Below are positions 49,451-61,620 of a stretch of DNA of 64,000 bases, one piece after another. This DNA comes from Hydractinia symbiolongicarpus (taxonomy: Eukaryota > Cnidaria > Hydrozoa > Anthoathecata > Hydractiniidae): NCBI RefSeq assembly GCF_029227915.1, contig NC_079880.1, positions 2,916,001-2,980,000 on the forward strand. The letters are read 5' to 3'. Each line of letters opens with the position of its first letter. Within the stretch, counting starts at the first letter, position 1. The notes beneath the pieces were generated by a model. The model worked only from the letters and a program-made list of their open reading frames with translations, searched no databases and had not been told where the DNA came from. Made by a program: the position numbers and the translations under genes.

Positions 49451-52400
49451 TACCGGCAATTAAACTTCTTTTATTCAGCGTCTCATCAAAAATGAAAACA
49501 TTTTTAAAAACTATAAGCCTCATGGGTTTTAGTGGTGAAAAAATAATTTAAAAAATCGTTCAGGAAATGAGTTTACATCCCGGGTACTTTCTTTACTATA
49601 CGGGCCGAGTCCGGGATTTACGGAAATCGCAGGTTTTCGTTTGCTGGCGATTAAACCACTTCCATTAAGCGTCTCATCAAGAATGAAAACATTTCTGAAA
49701 ACTACAAGTCTCATGCGTTTTAGTGGTGAAAAAATAATTTAAAAAATCGTTCGGGAAATGAGTTTACTCACAGGGTACTTCCTTTGTATACATTCGACTA
49801 TACGGGCAAAGCCCTTGATTTACGGGAAATCGCGGGTTTTCGTTTGCCGTTGATTAAACTTCTTTTATTCAGCGTCTCATCAAAAATGAAAACATTTTTG
49901 AAAACTACAAGTCTCATGCGTTTTAGTGGTGAAAAGATAATTTAAAAAATCGTTTTGGAAATGAGTTTACTCACAGGGTACTTTCTTTGTATACATTCGA
50001 CTATACGGGCCAAGCCCGGGATTTACGGGAAATCGCGGGTTTTCGTTTGCTGGCGATTAAACCACTTTCATTAAGCGTCTCATCAAAAATGAAAACATTT
50101 CTAAAAACTACAAGTCTCATGCGTTTTAGTGGTGAAAAAATAATTTAAAAAATCGTTCGGGAAATGAGTTTACTCACAGGGTACTTTCTTTGTATACATT
50201 CGACTATACGGGCCAAGCCCGGGATTTACGGGAAATGGCGGGTTTTCGTTTGCCGGCGATTAAACTTCTTTTATTCAGCGTCTCATCAAAAATGAAAACA
50301 TTTTTAAAAACTACAAGTCTCATGCGTTGTAGTGGTGAAAAAATAATTTAAAAAATCGTTCGAAAAATGAGTTTACTCCCTGGGTAATTTCTTTGTATAC
50401 TTTTGACTATACGGGCCGAGTCCGGGGTTTACGGGAAATGGCGTGTTTTCGTTTGCCGGCGATTAAACTTCTTTTATTCAGCGTCTCATCAAAAATGAAA
50501 TCATTTTTAAAAACTATAAGTCTCATGGGTTTTAGTGGTGAAATAATAATTTAAAAAATCGTTCGGGAAATGAGTTTACATCCCGGGTACTTTCTTTACT
50601 ATACGGGCCGAGTCCGGGATTTACGGAATTCGCCGGTTTTCGTTTGCCGGCGATTAAACTTCTTTTATTCAGCGTCTCATCAAAAATGAAAACATTTTTG
50701 AAAAATACAAGTCTCATGCGTTTTAGTGGTGAAAAAATAATTTAAAAAATCGTTCGGAAAATGAGTTTACTCCCTGGGTACTCTCTTTGTATACTTTTGA
50801 CAATACGGGCCGAGTCCGGGATTTACGGGAAATCGCAGGTTTTCGTTTGCCTGCGATTAAACTTCTTTTATTCAGCGTCTCATCAAAAATGAAAACATTT
50901 TTAAAAACTACAAGTCTCATGCGTTTTAGTGGTGAAAAAATAATTTAAAAAATCGTTCGGAAAATGAGTTTACTCCCTGGGTACTTTCTTTGTATACTTT
51001 CGACTATACGGGCCGCGTCCGGGATTTACGGGAAATCGCGGATTTTCGTTTGAGTGCGAATAAACTTCTTTCATTCAGCGTCTCATCAAAAATGAAAACA
51101 TTTTTGAAAACTACAAGTCTCATGCGTTGTAGTGGTGAAAAAATAATTTAAAAAATCGTTCGGAAAATGAGTTTACTCCCTGGGTAATTTCTTTGTATAC
51201 TTTTGACTATACGGGCCGAGTCCGGGGTTTACGGGAAATGGCGGGTTTTCGTTTGCCGGCGATTAAACTTCTTTTATTCAGCGTCTCATCAAAAATGAAA
51301 TCATTTTTAAAAACTATAAGTCTCATGGGTTTTAGTGGTGAAATAATAATTTAAAAAATCGTTCGGGAAATAAGTTTACATCCCGGGTACTTTCTTTACT
51401 ATACGGGCCGAGTCCGGGATTTACGGAATTCGCAGGTTTTCGTTTGCCGGCGATTAAACTTCTTTTATTCAGCGTCTCATCAAAAATGAAAACATTTTTG
51501 AAAAATACAAGTCTCATGCGTTTTAGTGGTGAAAAAATAATTTAAAAAATCGTTCGGGAAATGAGTTTACTCCCTGGGTACTCTCTTTGTATACTTTTGA
51601 CAATACGGGCCGAGTCCGGGATTTACGGGAAATCGCAGGTTTTCGTTTGCCGGCGATTAAACTTCTTTTATTCAGCGTCTCATCAAAAATGAAAACATTT
51701 TTAAAAACTACAAGTCTCATGCGTTTTAGTGGTGAAAAAAAAAATTAAAAAATCGTTCGGGAAATGAGTTTACTCCCTAGGTACTTTCTTTGTATACATT
51801 CGACTATACGGGCCAAGCCCGGGATTTACGGGAAATCGCGGGATTTCGTTTGCCGGCTATTAAACCTCTTTCATTAAGCGTCTCATCAAATATGAAAACA
51901 TTTTTGAAAACTACAAGTCTCATGCGTTTTAGTGGTGAAAAAATAATTTAAAAAATCGTTCGGAAAATGAGTTTACTCCCTGGGTACTTTCTTTGTATAC
52001 TTTGGACTATACGGGCCGAGTCCGGGATTTACAGGAAATCGCGGATTTTCGTTTGAGTGCGAATAAACTTCTTTTATTCAGCGTCTCATCAAAAATGAAA
52101 ACATTTTTGAAAACTACAAGTCTCATGCGTTTTAGTGGTGAAAAAATAATTTAAAAAATCGTTCGGGAAATGAGTTTACTCCCTGGGTACTTTCTTTGTA
52201 TACTTTTGACAATACGGGCCGAGTCCGGGATTTACGGGAAATCGCAGGTTTTCGTTTGCCGGCGATTAAACTTCTTTTATTCAGCGTCTCATCAAAAATG
52301 AAAACATTTTTGAAAACTACAAGTCTCATGCGTTGTAGTGGTGAAAAAATAATTTAAAAAATCGTTCGGAAAATGAGTTTACTTCCTGGGTACTTTCTTT

Positions 52401-52458
52401 GTATACTTTTGACTATACCGGCCGAGTCCGGGGTTTACGGGAAATGGCGGGTTTTCGT
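49451..52458 (+). repeat. 15-monomer HOR, 3,009 bp, copy 1
   Basis: This unit is followed by a near-identical copy at 52,459-55,330. It contains four 191-bp short monomers (49.59, 50.60, 51.40 kb and the one re-entered at 52.60 kb on the next copy) among full monomers, plus an inner 800-bp (4-monomer) repeat visible as the GACAATA monomers at 50,723 and 51,523. CTCCCTAGGTAC reappears at 51,775 after being absent since 17.4 kb. The right edge is a hybrid monomer near 52,445-52,460: GTTGTAG with CTATACCGGCC on its left and GTTTACCGGCAATT on its right. Confidence 0.88.
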
Positions 52459-55330
52459 TTACCGGCAATTAAACTTCTTTTATTCAGCGTCTCATCAAAA
52501 ATGAAAACATTTTTAAAAACTATAAGTCTCATGGGTTTTAGTGGTGAAAAAATAATTTAAAAAATCGTTCGGGAAATGAGTTTACATCCCGGGTACTTTC
52601 TTTACTATACGGGCCGAGTCCGGGATTTACGGAAATCGCAGGTTTTCGTTTGCTGGCGATTAAACCACTTCCATTAAGCGTCTCATCAAGAATGAAAACA
52701 TTTCTGAAAACTACAAGTCTCATGCGTTTTAGAGGTGAAAAAATAATTTAAAACATCGTTCGGGAAATGAGTTTACTCACAGGGTACTTCCTTTGTATAC
52801 ATTCGACTATACGGGCAACGCCCTTGATTTACGGGAAATCGCGGGTTTTCGTTTGCCGTTGATTAAACTTCTTTTATTCAGCGTCTCATCAAAAATGAAA
52901 ACATTTTTGAAAACTACAAGTCTCATGCGTTTTAGTGGTGAAAAGATAATTTAAAAAATCGTTTTGGAAATGAGTTTACTCACAGGGTACTTTCTTTGTA
53001 TACATTCGACTATACGGGCCAAGCCCGGGATTTACGGGAAATCGCGGGTTTTCGTTTGCTGGCGATTAAACCACTTTCATTAAGCGTCTCATCAAAAATG
53101 AAAACATTTCTGAAAACTACAAGTCTCATGCGTTTTAGTGGTGAAAAAATAATTTAAAAAATCGTTCGGGAAATGAGTTTACTCACAGGGTACTTTCTTT
53201 GTATACATTCGACTATACGGGCCAAGCCCGGGATTTACGGGAAATGGCGGGTTTTCGTTTGCCGGCGATTAAACTTCTTTTATTCAGCGTCTCATCAAAA
53301 ATGAAAACATTTTTAAAAACTACAAGTCTCATGCGTTGTAGTGGTGAAAAAATAATTTAAAAAATCGTTCGAAAAATGAGTTTACTCCCTGGGTAATTTC
53401 TTTGTATACTTTTGACTATACGGGCCGAGTCCGGGGTTTACGGGAAATGGCGTGTTTTCGTTTGCCGGCGATTAAACTTCTTTTATTCAGCGTCTCATCA
53501 AAAATGAAATCATTTTTAAAAACTATAAGTCTCATGGGTTTTAGTGGGGAAATAATAATTTAAAAAATCGTTCGGGAAATGAGTTTACATCCCGGGTACT
53601 TTCTTTACTATACGGGCCGAGTCCGGGATTTACGGAATTCGCAGGTTTTCGTTTGCCGGCGATTAAACTTCTTTTATTCAGCGTCTCATCAAAAATGAAA
53701 ACATTTTTGAAAAATACAAGTCTCATGCGTTTTAGTGGTGAAAAAATAATTTAAAAAATCGTTCGGAAAATGAGTTTACTCCCTGGGTACTCTCTTTGTA
53801 TACTTTTGACAATACGGGCCGAGTCCGGGATTTACGGGAAATCGCAGGTTTTCGTTTGCCTGCGATTAAACTTCTTTTATTCAGCGTCTCATCAAAAATG
53901 AAAACATTTTTAAAAACTACAAGTCTCATGCGTTTTAGTGGTGAAAAAATAATTTAAAAAATCGTTCGGAAAATGAGTTTACTCCCTGGGTACTTTCTTT
54001 GTATACTTTCGACTATACGGGCCGCGTCCGGGATTTACGGGAAATCGCGGATTTTCGTTTGAGTGCGAATAAACTTCTTTCATTCAGCGTCTCATCAAAA
54101 ATGAAAACATTTTTGAAAACTACAAGTCTCATGCGTTGTAGTGGTGAAAAAATAATTTAAAAAATCGTTCGGAAAATGAGTTTACTCCCTGGGTAATTTC
54201 TTTGTATACTTTTGACTATACGGGCCGAGTCCGGGGTTTACGGGAAATGGCGGGTTTTCGTTTGCCGGCGATTAAACTTCTTTTATTCAGCGTCTCATCA
54301 AAAATGAAATCATTTTTAAAAACTATAAGTCTCATGGGTTTTAGTGGTGAAATAATAATTTAAAAAATCGTTCGGGAAATAAGTTTACATCCCGGGTACT
54401 TTCTTTACTATACGGGCCGAGTCCGGGATTTACGGAATTCGCAGGTTTTCGTTTGCCGGCGATTAAACTTCTTTTATTCAGCGTCTCATCAAAAATGAAA
54501 ACATTTTTGAAAAATACAAGTCTCATGCGTTTTAGTGGTGAAAAAATAATTTAAAAAATCGTTCGGGAAATGAGTTTACTCCCTGGGTACTCTCTTTGTA
54601 TACTTTTGACAATACGGGCCGAGTCCGGGATTTACGGGAAATCGCAGGTTTTCGTTTGCCGGCGATTAAACTTCTTTTATTCAGCGTCTCATCAAAAATG
54701 AAAACATTTTTAAAAACTACAAGTCTCATGCGTTTTAGTGGTGAAAAAAAAAATTAAAAAATCGTTCGGGAAATGAGTTTACTCCCTAGGTACTTTCTTT
54801 GTATACATTCGACTATACGGGCCAAGCCCGGGATTTACGGGAAATCGCGGGATTTCGTTTGCCGGCTATTAAACCTCTTTCATTAAGCGTCTCATCAAAT
54901 ATGAAAACATTTTTGAAAACTACAAGTCTCATGCGTTTTAGTGGTGAAAAAATAATTTAAAAAATCGTTCGGAAAATGAGTTTACTCCCTGGGTACTTTC
55001 TTTGTATACTTTGGACTATACGGGCCGAGTCCGGGATTTACAGGAAATCGCGGATTTTCGTTTGAGTGCGAATAAACTTCTTTTATTCAGCGTCTCATCA
55101 AAAATGAAAACATTTTTGAAAACTACAAGTCTCATGCGTTTTAGTGGTGAAAAAATAATTTAAAAAATCGTTCGGGAAATGAGTTTACTCCCTGGGTACT
55201 TTCTTTGTATACTTTTGACAATACGGGCCGAGTCCGGGATTTACGGGAAATCGCAGGTTTTCGTTTGCCGGCGATTAAACTTCTTTTATTCAGCGTCTCA
55301 TCAAAAATGAAAACATTTTTAAAAACTACA
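52459..55330 (+). repeat. 15-monomer HOR, 3,009 bp, copy 2
   Basis: Matches 49,451-52,321 monomer by monomer at an offset of 3,009 bp. I saw about eight single-base differences (for example GGGCAACGCCC against GGGCAAAGCCC near 52,816, GTTTTAGAGG near 52,731, GTGGGGAAAT near 53,547, TTCGCAGG against TTCGCCGG near 53,640), about 99.7% identity. After about 55,330 it departs: two extra monomers (CCTAGGTAC and GAGTGCG) precede the CTATACCGGCC monomer that ends copy 1. Confidence 0.88.
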
Positions 55331-58125
55331 AGTCTCATGCGTTTTAGTGGTGAAAAAAATAATTAAAAAATCGTTCGGGAAATGAGTTTACTCCCTAGGT
55401 ACTTTCTTTGTATACATTCGACTATACGGGCCAAGCCCGGGATTTACGGGAAATCGCGGGATTTCGTTTGCCGGCTATTAAACCTCTTTCATTAAGCGTC
55501 TCATCAAATATGAAAACATTTTTGAAAACTACAAGTCTCATGCGTTTTAGTGGTGAAAAAATAATTTAAAAAATCGTTCGGAAAATGAGTTTACTCCCTG
55601 GGTACTTTCTTTGTATACTTTGGACTATACGGGCCGAGTCCGGGATTTACAGGAAATCGCGGATTTTCGTTTGAGTGCGAATAAACTTCTTTTATTCAGC
55701 GTCTCATCAAAAATGAAAACATTTTTGAAAACTACAAGTCTCATGCGTTGTAGTGGTGAAAAAATAATTTAAAAAATCGTTCGGAAAATGAGTTTACTTC
55801 CTGGGTACTTTCTTTGTATACTTTTGACTATACCGGCCGAGTCCGGGGTTTACGGGAAATGGCGGGTTTTTGTGTGCCGGCGATTAAACTTCTTTTATTC
55901 AGCGTCTCATCAAAAATGAAAACATTTTTAAAAACTATAAGTCTCATGGGTTTTAGTGGTGAAATAATAATTTAAAAAATCGTTCGGGAAATGAGTTTAC
56001 ATCCCGGGTACTTTCTTTACTATACGGGCCGAGTCCGGGATTTACGGGAAATCGCAGGTTTTCGTTTGCCGGCGATTAAACTTCTTTTATTCAGCGTCTC
56101 ATCAAAAATGAAAACATTTTTGAAAACTACAAGTCTCATGCGTTTTAGTGGTGAAAAAATAATTTAAAAAATCGTTCGGGAAGTGAGTTTACTCCTTGGT
56201 TACTTTCTTTGTATACATTTGACTATACGGGCCGAGTCCGGGGTTTACGGGAAATGGCGGGTTTTCGTTTGCCGGCGATTAACTTTCTTTTATTCAGCGT
56301 CTCATCAAAAATAAAAACATTTTTAAAAACTACAAGTCTCATGGGCTTTAGTGGTGAAATAATAATTTAAAAAGTCGTTCGGGAAATGAGTTTACACCCT
56401 GGGTACTTTCGTTGTATACATTTGACTATACGGGCCGAGTCCGGGATTTACGGGAAATGGCGGGTTTTCGTTTGCCGGCGATTAAACCACTTTCATTAAG
56501 CGTCTCATCAAAAATGAAAACATTTCTGAAAACTACAAGTCTCATGCGTTTTAGTGGTGAAAAAATAATTTAAAAAATCGTTCGGGAAATGAGTTTACTC
56601 CCTGGGTACTTTCTTTGTATAATTTTGACTATACGGGCCGAGTCCGGGATTTACGGAAAGTCGCGGGTTTTCGTTTGCCGGCGTTTAAACTTCTTTTATT
56701 CAGCGTCTCATCAAAAATGAAAACATTTTTAAAAACTACAAGTCTCATGGGCTTTAGTGGTGAAATAATAATTTAAAAAATCGTTCGGGAAATGAGTTTA
56801 CACCCTGGGTACTTTCTTTGTATACTTTTGACTATACGGGCCGAGTCCGGGATTTACGGGAAATCGCAGGTTTTCGTTTGCCGGCGATTAAACTTCTTTT
56901 ATTCAGCGTCTCATCAAAAATGAAAACATTTTTGAAAACTACAAGTCTCATGCGTTTTAGTGGTGAAAAAATATTTTAAAAAATCGTTCGGGAAATGAGT
57001 TTACTCCCTGGGTACTTTCTTTGTATACTTTTGACTATACGGGCCGAGTCCGGGATTTACGGGAAGTCGCGGGTTTTCGTTTGCCGGCGTTTAAACTTCT
57101 TTTATTCAGCGTCTCATCAAAAATGAAAACATTTTTAAAAACTACAAGTCTCATGGGCTTTAGTGGTGAAATAATAATTTAAAAAATCGTTCGGGAAATG
57201 AGTTTACACCCTGGGTACTTTCTTTGTATACTTTTGACTATACGAGCCGAGTCCGGGATTTACGGGAAATCGCAGGTTTTCGTTTGCCGGCGATTAAACT
57301 TCTTTTATTCAGCGTCTCATCAAAAATGAAAACATTTTTGAAAACTACAAGTCTCATGCGTTTTAGTGGTGAAAAGATAATTTAAAAAATCGTTTTGGAA
57401 ATGAGTTTACTCACAGGGTACTTTCTTTGTATACATTCGACTATACCGGCCAAGCCCATGATTTACGGGAAATCGCGGGTTTTCGTTTGCCGGCGATTAA
57501 ACCACTTTCATTAAGCGTCTCATCAAAAATGAAAACATTTCTGAAAACTACAAGTCTCATGCGTTTTAGTGGTGAAAAAATAATTTAAAAAATCGTTCGG
57601 GAAATGAGTTTACTCCCTGGGTACTTTCTTTGTATACTTTTGACTATACGGGCCGAGTCCGGGATTTGCGGGAAATCGCGGATTTTCGTTTGAGTGCGAA
57701 TAAACTTCTTTCATTCAGCGTCTCATCAAAAATGAAAACATTTTTGAAAACTACAAGTCTCATGCGTTGTAGTGGTGAAAAAATAATTTAAAAAATCGTT
57801 CGGAAAATGAGTTTACTCCCTGGGTACTTTCTTTGTATACTTTTGACTATACGGGCCGATTCCGGGGTTTACGGGAAATGGCGGGTTTTCGTTTGCCGGC
57901 GATTAAACTTCTTTTATTCAGCGTCTCATCAAAAATGAAAACATTTTTAAAAACTACAAGTCTCATGCGTTGTAGTGGTGAAAAAATAATTTAAAAAATC
58001 GTTCGGAAAATGAGTTTACTCCCTGGGTAATTTCTTTGTATACTTTTGACTATACGGGCCGAGTCATGGGTTTACGGGAAATGGCGGGTTTTCGTTTGCC
58101 GGCGATTTAACTTCTTTTTTTCAGC
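55331..58125 (+). repeat. Right-flank mixed monomers
   Basis: About fourteen monomers, with variants seen on the far left of the window: GGGCTTTAGTGGTGAAATAA returns near 56,341 after about 41 kb of absence, with CACCCTGGG replacing CTCCCTGGG. GGCGTTTAAAC is a local marker. A CTATACCGGCCAAGCCC monomer at 57,445 foreshadows the 1,015-bp unit at the end. One GAGTGCG monomer lies near 57,690. Satellite only. Confidence 0.8.
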
Positions 58126-58891
58126 GTCTCATCAAAAATAAAAACATTTTTAAAAACTATAAGTCTCATGAGTTTTAGTGGTGAAATAATAATTTAAAAA
58201 ATTGTTCGGGAAATGAGTTTACATCCCGGGTACTTTCTTTACTATACGGGCCGAGTCCGGGATTTACGGGAAATCGCAGGTTTTCGTTTGCCGGCGATTA
58301 AACTTCTTTTATTCAGCGTCTCATCAAAAATGAAAACATTTTTGAAAACTACAAGTCTCATGCGTTTTAGTGGTGAAAAAATATTTAAAAAATCGTTCGG
58401 GAAATGAGTTTACATCCCGGGTACTTTCTTTACTATACGGGCCGAGTCCGGGATTTACGGGAAATCGCAGGTTTTCGTTTGCCGGCGATTAAACTTCTTT
58501 TATTCAGCGTCACATCAAAAATAAAAACATTTTTGAAAACTACAAGTCTCATGCGTTTTAGTGGTGAAATAATAATTTAAAAAATTGTTCGGGAAATGAG
58601 TTTACATCCCGGGTACTTTCTTTACTATACGGGCCGAGTCCGGGATTTACGGGAAATCGCAGGTTTTCGTTTGCCGGCGATTAAACTTCTTTTATTCAGC
58701 GTCTCATCAAAAATGAAAACATTTTTGAAAACTACAAGTCTCATGCGTTTTAGTGGTGAAAAAATATTTAAAAAATCGTTCGGGAAATGAGTTTACATCC
58801 CGGGTACTTTCTTTACTATACGTGCCGAGTCCGGGATTTACGGGAAATCGCAGGTTTTCGTTTGCCGGCGATTAAACTTCTTTTATTCAGC
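58126..58891 (+). repeat. Four consecutive short monomers (192/191 bp)
   Basis: GTCTCATC landmarks lie at 58,126, 58,318, 58,509, 58,701 and 58,892, giving lengths of 192, 191, 192 and 191 bp. All have CATCCCGGG followed by TTTCTTTACTATACGGG. The 191-bp ones have lost an additional base in the A-rich tract (AATATTTAAAAAATCG). This is the only run of more than two short monomers in the window. The region from about 58,060 is repeated at 59,432 (offset 1,372 bp), with two short monomers instead of four. Confidence 0.9.
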
Positions 58892-61620
58892 GTCCCATCA
58901 AAAATGAAAACATTTTTGAAAACTACAAGTCTCATGCGTTTTAGTGGTGAAAAAATATTTAAAAAATCGTTCGGGAAATGAGTTTACTCCCTGGGTACTT
59001 TCTTTGTATAATTTTGACAATACGGGCCGAGTCCGGGATTTACGGGAAATCGCAGGTTTTCGTTTGCCGGCGATTAAACTTCTTTTATTCAGCGTCTCAT
59101 CAAAAATGAAAACATTTTTAAAAACTACAAGTCTCATGCGTTTTAGTGGTGAAAAAAAATTAAAAAATCGTTCGGGAAATGCGTTTACTCCCTAGGTACT
59201 TTCTTTGTATACATTCGACTATACGGGCCAAGCCCGGGATTTACGGGAAATCGCGGGATTTCGTTTGCCGGCTATTAAACCTCTTTCATTAAGCGTCTCA
59301 TCAAATATGAAAACATTTTTGAAAACTACAAGTCTCATGCGTTTTAGTGGTGAAAAAATAATTTAAAAAATCGTTCGGAAAATGAGTTTACTCCCTGGGT
59401 AATTTCTTTGTATACTTTTGACTATACGGGCCGAGTCATGGGTTTACGGGAAATGGCGGGTTTTCGTTTTCCGGCGATTTAACTTCTTTTTTTCAGCGTC
59501 TCATCAAAAATAAAAACATTTTTAAAAACTATAAGTCTCATGGGTTTTAGTGGTGAAATAATAATTTAAAAAATTGTTCGGGAAATGAGTTTACATCCCG
59601 GGTACTTTCTTTACTATACGGGCCGAGTCCGGGATTTACGGGAAATCGCAGGTTTTCGTTTGCCGGCGATTAAACTTCTTTTATTCAGCGTCTCATCAAA
59701 AATGAAAACATTTTTGAAAACTACAAGTCTCATGCGTTTTAGTGGTGAAAAAATATTTAAAAAATCGTTCGGGAAATGAGTTTACATCCCGGGTACTTTC
59801 TTTACTATACGGGCCGAGTCCGGGATTTACGGGAAATCGCAGGTTTTCGTTTGCCGGCGATTAAACTTCTTTTATTCAGCGTCTCATCAAAAATGAAAAC
59901 ATTTTTGAAAACTACAAGTCTCGTGCGTTTTAGTGGTGAAAAAATAATTTAAAAAATCGTTCGGGAAATGAGTTTACTCCTGGGTACTTTCTTTGTATAC
60001 TTTTGACAATACGGGCCGAGTCCGGGATTTACGGGAAATCGCAGGTTTTCGTTTGCCGGCGATTAAACTTCTTTTATTCAGCGTCTCATCAAAAATGAAA
60101 ACATTTTTAAAAACTACAAGTCTCATGCGTTTTAGTGGTGAAAAAAAAATTAAAAAATCGTTCGGGAAATGAGTTTACTCCCTAGGTACTTTCTTTGTAT
60201 ACATTCGACTATACGGGCCAAGCCCGGGATTTACGGGAAATTGCGGGATTTCGTTTGCCGGCTATTAAACCTCTTTCATTAAGCGTCTCATCAAATATGA
60301 AAACATTTTTGAAAACTACAAGTCTCATGCGTTTTAGTGGTGAAAAAATAATTTAAAAAATCGTTCGGAAAATGAGTTTACTCCCTGGGTACTTTCTTTG
60401 TATACTTTGGATTATACGGGCCGAGTCCGGGATTTACGGGAAATCGCGGATTTTCGTTTGAGTGCGAATAAACTTCTTTTATTCAGCGTCTCATCAAAAA
60501 TGAAAACATTTTTGAAAACTACAAGTCTCATGGGTTGTAGTGGTGAAAAAATAATTTAAAAAATCGTTCGGAAAATGAGTTTACTCCCTGGGTATTTTCT
60601 TTGTATCCTTTTGACTATACGGGCCGAGTCCGGGGTTTACGGGAAATGGCGGGTTTTCGTGTGCCGGCGATTAAACTTCTTTTATTCAGCGTCTCATCAA
60701 AAATGAAAACATTTTTAAAAAATACAAGTCTGATGCGTTGTAGTGGTGAAAAAATAATTTAAAAAATCGTTCGGAAAATGAGTCTACTCCCTGGGTAATT
60801 TCTTTGTATACTTTTGACTATACGGGCCGAGTCAGGGGTTTTCGGGAAATGGCGGGTTTTCGTTTGCCGGCGATTTAACTTCTTTTTTTCAGCGTCTCAT
60901 CAAAAATGAAAACATTTTTAAAAACTATAAGTCTCATGGGTTTTAGTGGTGAAATAATAATTTAAAAAATCGTTCGGGAAATGAGTTTACATCCCGGGTA
61001 CTTTCTTTACTATACGGGCCGAGTCCGGGATTTACGGGAAATCGCAGGTTTTCGTTTGCCGGCGATTAAACTTCTTTTATTCAGCGTCTCATCAAAAATG
61101 AAAACATTTTTAAAAACTACAAGTCTCATGGGCTTTAGTGGTGAAATAATAATTTAAAAAGTCGTTCGGGAAATGAGTTTACACCCTGGGTACTTTCTTT
61201 GTATACATTTGACTATACGGGCCGAGTCCGGGATTTACGGGAAATCGCAGGTTTTCGTTTGCCGGCGATTAAACTTCTTTTATTCAGCGTCTCATCAAAA
61301 ATGGAAACATTTTTAAAAACTACAAGTCTCATGGGCTTTAGTGGTGAAATAATAATTTAAAAAATCGTTCGGGAAATTAGTGTACACCCTGGGTACTTTC
61401 TTTGTATACTTTTGACTATACGGGCCGAGTCCGGGATTTACGGGAAATCGCAGGTTTTCGTTTGCCGGCGATTAAACTTCTTTTATTCAGCGTCTCATCA
61501 AAAATGAAAACATTTTTAAAAACTACAAGTCTCATGCGTTTTAGTGGTGAAAAAATAATTTAAAAAATCGTTCGGGAAATGAGTTTACTCACAGGGTACT
61601 TTCTTTGTATACATTCGACT
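58892..61620 (+). repeat. Right-flank monomers, partial copies
   Basis: Holds two further short monomers at about 59.6-59.8 kb, a long A-run CCTAGGTAC monomer at 59,192 and another at 60,181, a GAGTGCG monomer near 60,458 and GATTTAACTTC monomers near 59,475 and 60,872. The order GACAATA, CCTAGGTAC, GAGTGCG, GTTGTAG matches the core order of the 1,601-bp unit at 8.8-12 kb, about 50 kb away. Satellite only. Confidence 0.8.

Noticed and set aside
8868-55338. Dozens of 61-68 codon antisense frames with almost the same protein
   Set aside because: All are the same part of the monomer with one stop codon lost. Copy number follows the HOR structure. Kept as an observation, not annotated as genes.
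58213-59779. 64-codon + strand frames in the short-monomer cluster
   Set aside because: Produced by the 11-bp deletion and a one-base change in the A tract; no evidence of translation.
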